Below, one piece after another: positions 26,691 through 38,800 of a stretch of DNA of 64,000 nucleotides (the first letter of the stretch is position 1; each line of letters opens with the position of its first letter). The stretch comes from Allocoleopsis franciscana PCC 7113 (lineage in GTDB: Bacteria; Cyanobacteriota; Cyanobacteriia; Cyanobacteriales; Coleofasciculaceae): the NCBI RefSeq assembly GCF_000317515.1, contig NC_019738.1, forward strand, positions 4,738,001 to 4,802,000, read 5' to 3'. The notes beneath the pieces were generated by a model. It searched no databases and was not told the DNA's origin. It worked only from the letters and a program-made list of their open reading frames with translations. The position numbers and the translations under genes are program-made.

Positions 26691-27377
26691 CTAGTTTTCC
26701 GCGATCTGAGGATGATTATGGCTGTGCAAATAACTCAAAGCATCCTCGGATTCAACCTGAGGAAATTGTTCATAAAAGCGGCTCACACTGGAAAATTGCT
26801 TGGGTGCTTCTAGAACCACAACGCGATCGCACCACTTTTGCAACCAATTCATGAGTCCTGCTGGCGCTACCGGCGCACAAATCCAAAGCTGTTTTGGCTG
26901 TTGCATTCTCAAGGCTTGGGTTGCGGCTGCCATGGTCATTCCTGTAGCAATTCCATCATCAATTAAAAGTGCCAAAGTGTCTTGGGGATTGACTAAAGGA
27001 CGCCCTTGAGAAAACTGCTGGAGTTGAGCTTGAGCTTTCTCCTGAGCTTGATGTACAGCCGTTTGCAACAAGCGCTCACTTTTTTTGCCTAATCGCTTTT
27101 GTCGTAACCAAAGAACCTGTCCTTCTGGAGTCACCGCACCAATGGCTAATTCTGGATTTTGGGGCATTGTAATTTTTTTAGCCACGACAATATCCAAAGG
27201 ACAATTGAGTTTACGGGCTACGGGGGCTGCTACAGGAAGACCGCCGCGAGGGAGGGCATATACAATGGGTTCAGCCGAAAAACCAGCTTCCCGCAGTTGG
27301 TTAATTTGAATGAGAAGCGACTCTGCTAGCTGCTCCCCTGCATCGGCGCGATCGCTAAATAGCGGGGCAGACGACAT
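26691..27377 (-). CDS. Phosphoribosyltransferase-family protein
   Basis: 228 residues from the ATG at 27377, which has a strong GGAGGAAACC ribosome-binding region; a start at 27392 would lie upstream of it. It begins APLFSDRADAGEQLAESL and has YALPRGGLPVAAPVARKL, DIVVAKKI, and the PRPP-binding loop LALLIDDGIATGMTMAAATQAL (about residues 130-150). This is the predicted phosphoribosyltransferase family often annotated DUF/ComF-like; some members are fused to hydrolases. The base substrate is unknown. Confidence 0.9.
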   Translation of the reverse strand: MSSAPLFSDRADAGEQLAESLLIQINQLREAGFSAEPIVYALPRGGLPVAAPVARKLNCPLDIVVAKKITMPQNPELAIGAVTPEGQVLWLRQKRLGKKSERLLQTAVHQAQEKAQAQLQQFSQGRPLVNPQDTLALLIDDGIATGMTMAAATQALRMQQPKQLWICAPVAPAGLMNWLQKWCDRVVVLEAPKQFSSVSRFYEQFPQVESEDALSYLHSHNHPQIAEN

Positions 27378-27599
27378 GGTTTCCTCCGGCATTTAAAAGC
27401 ACAGCTTGCTTGCCCTCATGATGACTGATTTTGCTCAATCTGCCCTGCACTGAAGGGGTGATTCTTGACAAAAAATATCGCCGCTTCCTTTTCACCTGGT
27501 TGCGAGTCGTTCATTGCCATCTAGAATTTAGAAGGCTTCCTGCTCTCCTAACCGGGTGTACCTGTGTGCATTCTGCCCTGATCCGAAACCTTAAAATTC

Positions 27600-28295
27600 A
27601 TGTCCAGCGAAGAACAATTGAGCTTATTTGATCAGTCAACATTCCCTGACTCAACGCCGACTGACTCTCAATCCGAACTCATTCCCACCAATGCCAAAAT
27701 TCCGATTCCTCCTGGTACTTACGACTCAATGGTGCCCTTAGCACAACATTGCAACGCTTGTCATCGATGCGACTTAGGAGCCACCCGTACTCACGCCGTT
27801 GTGGGGCGAGGCAATCCCCAAGCCCCGATCATGATTATCGGGGAAGGGCCGGGTCAAAATGAAGATGAAACCGGTTTGCCGTTTGTCGGGAAAGCCGGAC
27901 AACTATTAGAGAAAATCCTAGAATCTGTCAAGCTCGACAGTGAGCAGGATGTCTATATCTGTAATGTCGTCAAATGCCGCCCACCAAGTAACCGAGTGCC
28001 GACTCCGGATGAAATCGCCGCTTGTAAGCCTTATTTATTAGAACAAATTCGCCTGGTCGATCCGAAGATTATTCTTTTAACCGGTGCAACAGCGGTGAAA
28101 GGAGTGACCGGTGACAAGCGAGGTATTACCAAAATTCGTGGCACCTGGATGGAGTGGGAAGGGCGTTTGTGTATGCCCATTCTTCACCCGGCTTACCTAC
28201 TACGAAATCCTTCACGGGAACAAGGTAGCCCTAAATGGCTGATGTGGCAAGATATCCAGGTGGTGCGTGCCAAATTGGATGAACTGCACTCTTAA
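27600..28295 (+). CDS. Family 4 (UDGa-type) uracil-DNA glycosylase
   Basis: 231 residues. Motif A is GEGPGQNEDETGLPFVGKAGQLL (about 80-102) and motif B ILHPAYLLR near 200. Four cysteine ligands for a 4Fe-4S cluster are visible: two in the N-terminal CNACHRC region and C-x15-C in CRPPSNRVPTPDEIAAC. It removes uracil from DNA to start base excision repair. Its stop overlaps by 4 bp the stop of the convergent APH/kinase gene. Confidence 0.95.
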   Translation: MSSEEQLSLFDQSTFPDSTPTDSQSELIPTNAKIPIPPGTYDSMVPLAQHCNACHRCDLGATRTHAVVGRGNPQAPIMIIGEGPGQNEDETGLPFVGKAGQLLEKILESVKLDSEQDVYICNVVKCRPPSNRVPTPDEIAACKPYLLEQIRLVDPKIILLTGATAVKGVTGDKRGITKIRGTWMEWEGRLCMPILHPAYLLRNPSREQGSPKWLMWQDIQVVRAKLDELHS

Positions 28296-29355
28296 GCTGG
28301 GAGGATTTCTGCCAGGAGTGATGCCCAATCTTGGGTTGTATCGATCGAGGTGACGAGAGATTGTTCTGCCTCCGTAAAGGGTTCAGCCGTCGCTAACTGT
28401 TGAGTCAGTAAATCGGCAGTAGCATCGGAAACATCGCCTGTGCGAGAAGATAAGCGATCGCGCAATATTTCCTCTGGTGCCGTACACTGGATCATCTTGA
28501 GGGGCAAATGATGACGATTCGCTTGAGCCATCGCCTCTTGTCGTAACGCCCTGCGATCGTATTTTGCATCTAAAATCACCGGAAAGCCTGCGTTTGCCAG
28601 CATGATGCCCAATTCCAATAAGCGTCCGTAAGTCTTCTGGCTCATTTCACTGGTATAAAGTTCATCTCCCCCTTTCTGTGCCAAGGGAATCCCCGCCAGG
28701 TGTTTGCGTACTGCATCTGAACGCAGGTGAATCGCCCCTAAGCGCCGTGCGAGATGTCGCGCTACCGTCGATTTACCAGAACCCGACACCCCTGACATCA
28801 AAATCAATTGCCCCTGATTTGTTTTCGTATACTCCCACGCCTGTCGATAATAATCTGACGCGACTTTTGCCGCCTCTTGCTTGGCATCTTGCGGCACACC
28901 AGGGTCATCCAGTAAAAAAGAAGTGACCTTCGCTCTGACATACGCCTGCCGACTTAAGTACAACGGTAAAACCTGCAATCCTTCCCAGTCGCCCGTTTGC
29001 TCAATATAGGTATTTAAAAAGGCATTTCCTAAGTCTTTACGCCCCCGTGCTTCTAAATCCATCACGGCAAACGCCACATCGTACATTACATCAACAAAGC
29101 GGAATGGCTCATTAAATTCAATCCGATCAAACAATTGAATTTTGTCATGCCAAAAGCAAATATTTCTTAGATGCAAATCGCCGTGACATTCCCGAATCCG
29201 GTTATTTTCCCGACGTGTTGCGAATAACGTCTGCTGCTGTTCAAAGAAGGTATCGCTAAAGTTCTTGGTTTCCTCGTATTGTTGTTGCGTTTGAGGCTCA
29301 CCAATATAAGTAGGTGGATAGGGAAAAACTCAACTATGTAACGCTACATTAACAA

Positions 29356-30009
29356 TTAGCCGGACTTGAACTTGAAACGCTCTGTACTCCGCCCCTCAAC
29401 TTGGCCTCTAGCTTCTAGACCATCCATCACTGCATAAGCTAGGTCTAACTCATCTTCAAACATCTGCCCTGCCAGTTCATGGGTTTTGAGTTGATGCCAT
29501 TCCGACTCAATCAGATTCATCTGGGAGCAATAGGCTGGCAAAAAGAATAAGTACAATCCTTGAGCTTCCCATTGTGCCCACTTTTGTTGTACTGGAGTAC
29601 TGGTATGAATTGAGCCATTGTCTTGCACGATGACGCGAATCCGTCCGGTATTGGCAAACTCTTGTGCTGCAACACCAGCTTGCTGATCGATCATTTTGAT
29701 GTAGCTTTCACTGGTGAAACTGCCAATCACTAAGCCATAGACGAAGCTGACTAACGGTTGCCAAAGCCCTAAAATACTCAGCCGTCTCCCTCGTCGAGGG
29801 GTTTGTTCGAGGCGTTTTTGTTCCCCCCGGAAAAAGTAGCTGTAGCTGGCTGGACTCCACAAGCTAAACCCGGACTCATCCAGGTACAGTAGGTCAATCT
29901 CTCCCGTGGCAGCAGCTAACTCCAACATATCCAAGTCGGCTTGCTTGATGGCTCGTTGTTCGGAATCTTGTTTGTCTCGATGGCTGACACGGGTACGCTT
30001 CCACATCAC
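29356..30009 (-). CDS. IS630-family transposase, DDE catalytic frame
   Basis: 217 residues. Catalytic triad visible: LLYLDESGFSLW (first D), VIVQDNGSIHTS (second D) and NLIESEWHQLK (E). The frame lies -1 to the HTH frame and the 4-bp overlap follows an AAAAAAAGGGGG run, so programmed frameshifting is probable, as in other two-frame IS630 elements. Both frames are undamaged, so the element may be active. Confidence 0.9.
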   Translation of the reverse strand: MMWKRTRVSHRDKQDSEQRAIKQADLDMLELAAATGEIDLLYLDESGFSLWSPASYSYFFRGEQKRLEQTPRRGRRLSILGLWQPLVSFVYGLVIGSFTSESYIKMIDQQAGVAAQEFANTGRIRVIVQDNGSIHTSTPVQQKWAQWEAQGLYLFFLPAYCSQMNLIESEWHQLKTHELAGQMFEDELDLAYAVMDGLEARGQVEGRSTERFKFKSG

Positions 30010-30416
30010 CCCCTTTTTTTGAGTACTCGACGCAGGTGGTCGGGACTCAGTTGAACTTGCCGCTCCGTTGCCAGTTTTTGTGCCAATTGATGAGCGTTGT
30101 AGGTGCGATTGTCTTGTCTAAGACACGCTTCAACATATTCGATGTCGGCTTTTTGCCAACGACATTTCCCCCCTCGTCCGGAAGCCTCCCACAATCCTCC
30201 CAATCCCTTGGTTTCCCACCGATGAATCGTCTCTCGTACCGTTTGCATATGCCAGTTGAAGTAGATGGCGATTTTCTCGACGTACCACCCTTGTGCATTC
30301 AGTCGCACCACTTCAGCTCGATCTTTGACCCGTTGCGGCACTGTTGTCGCCGTTCTCAGCTCAAACAATGTTCGCTTTTGTTCGAGTGTGAGGAAGATTC
30401 TCAGTCGGGCACCCAT
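30006..30416 (-). CDS. IS630-family transposase, N-terminal HTH frame
   Basis: 136 residues: LRIFLTLEQKRTLFELRTATTVPQRVKDRAEVVRLNAQGWYVEKIAIYFNWHMQTVRETIHRWETKGLGGLWEASGRGG, the paired HTH DNA-binding part, then LRRVLKKRG and stop. The end contains A7G5, a heptamer-type slippery site. A -1 shift there would join it to the DDE frame starting at 30009. Confidence 0.88.
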   Translation of the reverse strand: MGARLRIFLTLEQKRTLFELRTATTVPQRVKDRAEVVRLNAQGWYVEKIAIYFNWHMQTVRETIHRWETKGLGGLWEASGRGGKCRWQKADIEYVEACLRQDNRTYNAHQLAQKLATERQVQLSPDHLRRVLKKRG

Positions 30417-31144
30417 GAGTCATCTCCTAGATTGAAGAGCTTGATGATTCACTTATCTTTACATACTTTAGGATTTTCTCCCCGACCTACTTACTTTTCT
30501 GTTTGCTGATAATTTTCGTCAAATGCCTCGCGAATTTTAGAGACTTCCCCAAAAGAGCAGATGTAATCATTGGTTTGGGCTTTGTCATGGAATTGGGCAA
30601 CCATTCGCCCTAAATCTTCCATGTGGGTTTCTGTCAACTTCCCCTGTTCAAACATCGTAATAAATAGCGCTTCTTGAGGAAATTGGCACATTTTTAGCGT
30701 AGATTCTACCGCTTCACCCGCACCCCCCAAAACAAACTTGCCATCAATTTCAGCAATAGGCAAAACCTCCAGATAAATCTCCGGCGCAATTGGCTGATTC
30801 ATCCGCAATTCTTCTAAACAGAAATGCTGCCGTTGTGCCAAAGTGGAGAAATCTAAGAAGCCAAAATTCACCGGTTTCTTGACTTTATAAGCATAATCAC
30901 CGGTCAGAAACACGTAGGAAACATGAGTTTGAATGAATTGAATGGGTTCTGTTACCGGGTGAGGATAGAACCCTGGCTCCATCATTTGCTGAATTAAGGC
31001 AGGAACAGATGTCTGTGTCATGTTTTCAGGTAGGCTTCGTTTACAAGTCGTGATGCGTACAGCCCCCATGCTTTTAGCAGGAGGAAGATGTCAAAGTCTT
31101 GGTTTTATATGAGGGGAAGGGACAAATGTTCTTGGATGCGGCAT

Positions 31145-31265
31145 TATAGCTGTAGCCATAAAGGTTAGGACTTTCTTTAATAACCTAAACGACCCATACC
31201 AGTCATAACTATTCTGCCTTCTGTCTACTCCTGCCCAGAACGCTGCGCGAACTGCCTTCTGCTAT
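31145..31265. repeat. Dispersed MITE-like repeat, copy 1
   Basis: About 120 bp related to 39532-39649. Shared blocks in order: TATAGCTGT, CATAAAG-TTAGGAC, ACGAC, CCAGT, TTCTGCC, the 20-mer CCCAGAACGCTGCGCGAACT (31234-31253) and GCCTT-TGCTAT. Ends ATAGC/GCTAT are inverted repeats. Confidence 0.75.
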
Positions 31266-31274
31266 CTCTCATAC

Positions 31275-31301
31275 AAAAAAGCCAGGGACAATTGTCCCTG
31301 G
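31275..31301 (-). terminator. Rho-independent terminator after rplY
   Basis: On the minus strand a perfect palindromic stem CCAGGGACAATTGTCCCTGG followed by CTTTTTTG. It lies 27 bp after the rplY stop codon. Confidence 0.9.
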
Positions 31302-31327
31302 TCTTCCTAAACTCATGAGGATAAACC

Positions 31328-31927
31328 TCAAGTCGCTTCTGAAGCTTCTTCGGTTCCTTCTTGTGTACCGCCAGCGTAACCGCCCACAATGACAATCGTG
31401 GTTTCGGGTTCAAGCATTGGTGTAATGCCCTGTGGCAGAATGAGGTCGCCAACATGCAGACTATCTCCAATCTCTAGATTAGAAACATCAACATCAATGG
31501 ATTCGGGGATGTCGCCTGGGGCACACTGTACCTGAATTTCTGTAATCACAGGGTCGAGGATTCCTCCTGATTTAATCCCTGCGGCCTGTCCCACAAAGTG
31601 CAAAGGCACGGTTACTTCAAGGCTGTCTTGAGAAGCTACGGAGAAAAAGCTGAGATGGTAGATTTGACTTCTTTTCCAAGGATGAGATTGCACTTCCCGC
31701 AGGAGAGCTTTACCATTCCAGGAAATGTCAGGAATATTGACCTGAACAAGAGTGTTGTTAACTGTAGCCTTTTTGAGCAGAGTTTCTGCGGTTTTGGCGG
31801 GTAAGGTGAGTGAAACGGATTCTGTCCCTTTATGTCCGTAGAGAACCGCAGGGATTAAACCCGAACGACGCAAGGCTCCTGGCTTGCTGCCGTCTGGTCG
31901 CTTTTGACATTCAACTGAAACTTCCAT
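31328..31927 (-). CDS. rplY: 50S ribosomal protein bL25 (general stress/CTC form)
   Basis: 199 residues. The N-terminal domain (MEVSVECQKRPDGSKPGALRRSGLIPAVLYGHKGTESVSLTL) and the L25 core (QVNIPDISWNGKALLREVQSHPWKRSQIYHLSFFSV) bind 5S rRNA. A C-terminal TL5/CTC beta domain (VTVPLHFVGQAAGIKSGGILDPVITEIQVQCAPGDIPESIDVDVSNLEIGDSLHVGDL) is present, so it is the long form. An acidic tail ends GTEEASEAT. It follows purA on the same strand after 114 bp. Confidence 0.97.
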   Translation of the reverse strand: MEVSVECQKRPDGSKPGALRRSGLIPAVLYGHKGTESVSLTLPAKTAETLLKKATVNNTLVQVNIPDISWNGKALLREVQSHPWKRSQIYHLSFFSVASQDSLEVTVPLHFVGQAAGIKSGGILDPVITEIQVQCAPGDIPESIDVDVSNLEIGDSLHVGDLILPQGITPMLEPETTIVIVGGYAGGTQEGTEEASEAT

Positions 31928-32005
31928 CTGAGTAGCTTTTATAGGTTTTCAAGAGTGAGCGACAGCCCGATCTTAGATTTTAGAGGGTCGAGGCGAGAAT
32001 TATGG

Positions 32006-32023
32006 GTTGGACTTTAATCCAAC
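32006..32023 (-). terminator. Possible terminator between purA and rplY
   Basis: GTTGGA/TCCAAC 6-bp stem with a 6-nt loop, within a larger AGATTTT/AAAATCT pairing, just downstream of the purA stop. Could separate the transcripts, but the stem is short. Confidence 0.4.
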
Positions 32024-32041
32024 ATCCAAAATCTACAATTT

Positions 32042-33397
<1,356 letters not shown>

Positions 33398-33664
33398 CTA
33401 AAGTTTTCACAAACTACAATTATTATCATCCGGTGTATCGGGTGTCAACTTAAAAGTAACAGTAAGTTATGACAATAAAAAGAGAGGATGGGTACAGGCG
33501 TTGCTCATCAATCTGTGGCAACGCATTGAGCTTGAGAGCCACCTAGTAACAGCGCAAGTTCTGGATAGGGTAACGGCTTGTGCTGAGTGGACTCCCACTT
33601 GAAGGATATTGACAGCGCTATTAGCTATCCCACGCATTAATAAATTTAGATTAGAGAGGTTTTT

Positions 33665-34711
33665 GTGACTTTATACGCTGAATTACACCGTCATCTCGGC
33701 GGATCGGTTGTCCCTCGTATTCTTTGGCGATATTTCCAACGCCAAAATCCCGAACAGGCGGGACGGTTTCCTGAGTATCCTGGGTTTGAGGAGTTTTATA
33801 CACGCCCTCGTAACACGTTAGATGAGTATTTAGAACTGCACACCTTGGTGGAAAGTGTCCAAACCGAGGAAACTTTGCCCTATTTCATCTATCGCTTGAT
33901 TCGTGGCGCACACATTTTTGAAAATTTGGCATATTTGGAGTTACGTTATACGCCTTATCTCCGCACCTCTGAGCGGTTAAGTCAATCTGAGCGAATTGAT
34001 CAGATGACGCAGATTGTGGAAATCGTCGGCAAAGCCAGTCAGGTTGCCGAGTATCCGATGGTAACCAGCCAAATTCTGTGTATGCACTCACGATTACCTT
34101 ATGAGGTAAACAAGGCGATTGTTGATTTGGCAGCGCAGAGTCAAGAGTATGTGTGTGGGGTTGATTTGGCGGGAGGAGATGCTCACTATGCAGAGCGTTT
34201 AGATGAGTTTATTGGGTTGTATCAGTATGCGCGATCGCTGGGGTTAAAAACAACCGGTCATCTCTACGAAACTCCAGATGGCTGTTACCCTGAACTGCTA
34301 CCTTATCTCATGCGAATTGGTCACGGTATCCAAATTCCTTTAAAGCATCCAGAGTTATTATCTCAGTTGCAACAGCAGGGGCAATGTTTGGAAGTTTGTC
34401 CTACCACTTATCTGAAAACTGGGACTTTACAAGATATTCGGCAGTTGAAGGTGGTATTTGACCGCTGTTTTGAGGCGGGTGTAGATATTGCGATTGGTAC
34501 GGATAATGCGGGATTGCACAATGTTCGTCTGCAATTTGAGTATGAGAATTTACTGACTCAAGATGTGATTAATTTTAAGCAGTTACAAGCTTGTCAGGAT
34601 GCTGCCTTTCGACATGCTTTTGCTTGGCCTCATACTCAAGACCCAACTTCGTTGTTGACGGGATTGCTGAAAACTGAACCGAAAAAAACGTTGGCTGGTA
34701 AGAGTCAGTGA
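33665..34711 (+). CDS. Adenosine deaminase-family protein
   Basis: 348 residues from a GTG at 33665. Zinc-binding HRHLGG begins at residue 8. Other ADA-superfamily markers are GVDLAGGDAHY, TGHLYETPDGC with the HxxE catalytic pair, RIGHGIQI, EVCPTTYLKTG and IAIGTDNAGLHN. It deaminates adenosine or a related purine to the inosine form. Some family members act on other nucleosides or on adenine, so the substrate is not certain. Divergent from purA. Confidence 0.92.
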   Translation: MTLYAELHRHLGGSVVPRILWRYFQRQNPEQAGRFPEYPGFEEFYTRPRNTLDEYLELHTLVESVQTEETLPYFIYRLIRGAHIFENLAYLELRYTPYLRTSERLSQSERIDQMTQIVEIVGKASQVAEYPMVTSQILCMHSRLPYEVNKAIVDLAAQSQEYVCGVDLAGGDAHYAERLDEFIGLYQYARSLGLKTTGHLYETPDGCYPELLPYLMRIGHGIQIPLKHPELLSQLQQQGQCLEVCPTTYLKTGTLQDIRQLKVVFDRCFEAGVDIAIGTDNAGLHNVRLQFEYENLLTQDVINFKQLQACQDAAFRHAFAWPHTQDPTSLLTGLLKTEPKKTLAGKSQ

Positions 34712-35169
34712 GAATGTCAGGTAGGAGTCTGTTGTTAATAGTCAGAATGAATGCGTTATGATCGGATTTTTTTAACGCAGAGGTCTCGGAGGTTCTCGCA
34801 GAGGTTCGCAGAGGTTTTGGAGTTAGTTTTTATTGGGTTTGTTGGGCATGGAAAGTACTATCGTGCTTTCTAAGTTCTTTTGAAGGCAAGGTGTTTGACG
34901 GCTTGTACACTGGTGATTTCTTTGGATTGTTGGAGTCTTTTAGTAGGGTGGGCAGTGCCCACCTTACTTGTAGAGTTTTTGTGCAAGTCCTGAGCAATAA
35001 TTCGATTAGCACTTATACAATCTGGCTGGACAAGGGCTACATAGGTATAGGTATCGATTATTCGTCAGTCATTCGTTGTTAGTTTTAACTCCTATTTCAA
35101 CGATTAAATCTCAAAGAATTACTCCTGAAAATCCGCTAATTTGTAGCCACTTTTTCCTCAAAGGTAGGA
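34712..35169. other. Intergenic region with repeat-like hairpin
   Basis: No convincing gene; short frames at 34891-35082 and 35076-35324 have no protein-like features. A hairpin with stem GGTGGGC/GCCCACC and loop AGT at 34947-34963, extendable outwards to 34943-34967, is a typical dispersed cyanobacterial palindrome. A CGCAGAGGT-rich tract lies at about 34779-34815. Confidence 0.55.
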
Positions 35170-35601
35170 TTACCATACTTCATCAATGGGTGGTGGTTCT
35201 ACTCCTTGAAAACCCATGCCCCATTCATAGTGCGGTGGCTCTGGTAGGGGTGGTGGTGGGGATGCTCCGATGGGCTTATCGTTGGCATCAGGAGCTGAGT
35301 TTAAGGCATGAATCGGTGCTGTAGTATGGATACTGCTGACCCAGCTATTGTTTGTCCTTGCTGGCAACGGTGTCAACGTATCTGGAATTCTGCCTTCCCG
35401 ATCTAGTAACTCACTCAGATGGTGCAATCCTTCACATAATTTGTGTAAGTGTAGGCATCGGTAATTGGCGGCTTGCCAGTCTCCTGCTTCGAGGGCTTCG
35501 ACGTAGCCCTTCTGCAAAGCTCTAATCAGCCTCAACTGGGTTTCGATGATTGGATATGTAATTGCCATGGATTTTGCTGTTGTTGAATTGTGCTCCGCCA
35601 T
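35170..35601 (-). CDS. Hypothetical protein with proline-rich C-terminus
   Basis: 143 residues; an internal ATG (MAITYPIIETQ, residue 12) is an equally good start. The N-terminal 65 residues look helical (QLRLIRALQKGYVEALEAGDWQAANYRCLHLHKLCEGLHHLSELLDRE), with His and Cys. The C-terminus is PIGASPPPPLPEPPHYEWGMGFQGVEPPPIDEVW. No family recognised. Confidence 0.6.
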   Translation of the reverse strand: MAEHNSTTAKSMAITYPIIETQLRLIRALQKGYVEALEAGDWQAANYRCLHLHKLCEGLHHLSELLDREGRIPDTLTPLPARTNNSWVSSIHTTAPIHALNSAPDANDKPIGASPPPPLPEPPHYEWGMGFQGVEPPPIDEVW

Positions 35602-35807
35602 ATATCCCTTAAGGCATTCTCTGTAGAAGAAGAGAAACCAGCCTTCCCTAATAAGGCTTTCAAGCTTAATTCCGTTTAACAGAATCCCTTCAAAGAAGTT
35701 TTGTTAAAGAGATGTCACGGTTACGCCAACAATGTGTGATCGCCTGCGTTCGTCGTAAGCGTTGTGACCAGCAAGACTCTACCCATTAAAATGTTGGTGA
35801 TAGGGCA

Positions 35808-38800
35808 CTACTCCCCAGCGCTCAAGGTTCTGACGGAGGATGAAATGGGAATTTGAATCCAAAATTCAGCTCCCTGCCCTGGCTCTGAGTAACACTGGAG
35901 AAGGCCTCCATGTTTCTCGACTATGATTTGGTGACTAATCGACAGACCTAAACCGGTCCCCTTACCCACTGGTTTGGTTGTGAAAAAGGGATCAAAAAGA
36001 CGCCTAACGACGCTCGGTGGCATTCCCAATCCATTATCACGAATCCGAATCACCGCTTGATTATCTTCCAGAAGTTCTGTGCTAATCCAGATTGTTGGTG
36101 AAGTTGAAGCAGGATGAGTAGATGATGAGGTGTTGATCTGGCAGTGTCCCTCTATGTCTTCCTGACTTTCCCTAAACAATTGTTGTTCCGTCCCTTCCAC
36201 TGTGCAATTCTCTAGGGCATCGATCGCATTACTGAGGATATTCATAAAAACTTGATTGATCTGACCGGCGTAGCACTCCACCGGGGGCAAGTTGCCGTAC
36301 TCTTTAATCACCGTCACCCCTGGATGTTTCCCTTTGGGTTTCAAGCGATTTTGCAGAATCAGCAATGTACTATCAATCCCTTCATGAATGTTGATCGGCC
36401 TCATTTGGGCATCATCCAACCGCGAGAAGTCGCGCAAAGAAAGCACGATTTCTTGTATCCGGTCAGCTCCCATTTTCATGGAAGAGAGGATTTTAGGTAA
36501 GTCTTCGATCAAGAATTCTAAGTCAATTTCTTCGATAAATCCTTGAATTTCCGAGTTCGGATTGGGATAGTGCTGTTTATAGTAGTTAATCAGCTCCAGC
36601 AGGTCTTGGATATAGTTTGTGGCATGGCTCAGGTTACCTGTGATGAAATTAACGGGGTTGTTGATTTCATGGGCAACTCCGGCAACCATTTGACCGAGTC
36701 CGGACATTTTTTCGGTCTGAATCAGCCAGGTTTCCGTTTGCTGAAGGTCTTTTAACGCCAGTTCCAGATGGCGTGCTTGGGTTTGAGCGGCAAGAGCGGC
36801 AGCACGATTGTTGGCGAACATTTCTGTTTGCTCGATCGCAATTGCGAGCTGATCCACCACGGCTTGCAAGAGTTCAACTTCTCGGTCGCTCCACTGACGC
36901 GAGCCATTATAGTGACTACAGGCGATCGCACCGAGCTGTCCCGTGTGGGTCTTCAGGGGCAGCAGGAGTCCCGCTGTAATCCCCCAATTGCACAGCAGAG
37001 ATTGGGTTTGGGCATTTAAATCACCCGTCTGTCTCAAATCCTCAATTTTTAGCGTTTTTTGCTCGCGAATGATTTCAGCGATGGGTTTGAGATGGGGCGG
37101 CAGGTTCTCTCCCAACAAACACGGCAATTCAGGGTTACAGGCTTCGTGAGATATGGTTAACCTGGGTGACTCTGCCTCTTCAATGCACCATAAAAAGTGA
37201 CAACTGTCAACACCAAGCAACCTCCAAATCTCAGTGACGGCGGTATTGAGAATAATATCGAGGTCGAAGAAGTTGTGAATTTGATTAGCTAACTGACAAA
37301 GCAAGGCTTCCCAACGACTGAGAAATTCATCCCGCGACCAAGCACGGTCAATTGCGGTGGCGATCGTATTCGCCACCCACCCTAAAACGTTGTGAACCAC
37401 TTGGGAAAAGCGATGGCGACTATGCAGTGCGATCACCCCCACCAAGCGCGACTCGACCATGAGGGGGTAACCACTAAAGTTAATGGGGGCGCTGTCGGCT
37501 TCCTCTGATTCGACAAACAACTGAGTGTTTAAAGATTGCCTGGTTTGGGCAATTGTGCCGATGAGGTGATGGTTTGGAGGAACGTGAGCGGGAAATGTGT
37601 TGGCGGGTCGAAGAGTTCCGGCACAGGCTTGCAAATCTAAGGGTAAGGGGTCACCTGACCCAACCGATGCGGAGTCAACCAACCAAATTCCAACCCCGAT
37701 CGCGTCGAGATGTTGTACCATGGCCTCGGTGCAGCGTTTGAGGCTCTCAACTAATGGACTGCCCTGTCCCAACGCAGCTGCGACATCAGCTTCTAGGGTT
37801 GAGAAGTGGGAACGCTCTAGAAGGGTGGCTTTTCCTGGTTTGTGGGGGGGAACCTCATGCCCAATCCCATAGATCAAGTGTTCGTTAACCGGGCAAAAAA
37901 AATTCCAGCGTTGCCATTTATAGGAACCATCCTGGCAACGATAGCGATTTTCTACCTCAATGTTTTCGGTGGCACTCCCCAGCTTCTCCCATACGGATTG
38001 GGTTGCAACTTTGTCTTCAGGATGAACAAAATCCAGGAAGGGTTGAGAAAGAAGTTGTTCTGGGGTGTAGGAAAGAATTTTTTCAAAGGCTGGATTCACC
38101 TGTTGGAAATGACCATCCCCACTAAGGATGCACATCAGATCGGGCGAGAACTTAAAGAAGATCTCTGTCCCACCCTGAGATGGACTCAGGCGCTCGTTTT
38201 CTATCCGCTTATGCTCAGTAATATCTTGACAAACCGATATATAGGCATAAGGTTTTTCCTGAGCATTCAAAATCGGTACGATCGCCGTATTTACCCAGTA
38301 AAAATTGCCATCTTTAGCTCGGTTCCGGATTTCACCTCTCCAAACCTTTCCTCTGCTAATGGTCACCCACATCTGTTTAAAAAAATCCGATGAGTGGTAA
38401 CCGGAATTCATGAGGCGGTGGTCTTTTCCTAACAGTTCTTCTCTAGAATACTGTGAGATTTTACAGAAATTATCATTAACATAGTTAATTTTGCCCCGAT
38501 GGTCTGTAATCGACACCATCGAAGTACACTCTAGTACCAACTTAAGTGTTGCCAGTTCTTGCTGTAACGTTGGCTTTGCCTCCTTCTGTTGCTGACGCTT
38601 GTTTGTTCTTCCTTTCAAGCTCGTTACGCTTTTATGGCGCTCCGACTGCATGTTAACACCGCTTATTGTTAGGCTGATTGCTTGTTTACTCAACGTCGCT
38701 AACGCCTTTTTTTGTTTTAATGTTAGCGATCGCGGTTGGTGATCCATTACGGCTAGTATGCCCACTATGAGTCCCTGAGGCATTACTAAGGGGACACCCG

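Larger units (their letters stand above)
29309..30491 (-). mobile_element. IS630-type insertion sequence, TA target duplication
   Basis: 1183 bp. Ends are imperfect inverted repeats beginning AGTAGGT, and TA flanks it at 29307-29308 and 30492-30493, the target used by IS630/Tc1-mariner elements. It carries two overlapping transposase frames on the minus strand. Removing it restores the host gene exactly in frame, so insertion is recent relative to decay. Confidence 0.92.
28292..31021 (-). pseudogene. APH-like / P-loop kinase fusion protein, interrupted by an IS630-type element
   Basis: N-terminal half 31021-30492 (MTQTSVPALIQQMMEPGFYPHPVTEPIQFIQTHVSYVFLTGDYAYKVKKPVNFGFLDF...) and C-terminal half 29306-28292. 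The latter contains the phosphotransferase motif CHGDLHLRN and the P-loop GVSGSGKSTVARHLARRL. Together they form one gene of the bifunctional aminoglycoside phosphotransferase-like/ATP-binding family. Deleting the element and one TA copy joins EK to YIGEPQTQQQ in frame and gives 514 residues. Upstream starts at 31069 would add 16 residues. As it stands the two parts cannot make the full protein; a start at 29176 could express the C-terminal part alone. Confidence 0.88.

Noticed and set aside
34891-35324. Two short plus-strand frames after the adenosine deaminase gene
   Set aside because: The first contains the GGTGGGC/GCCCACC palindrome and the second overlaps the minus-strand hypothetical gene; neither looks protein-like.
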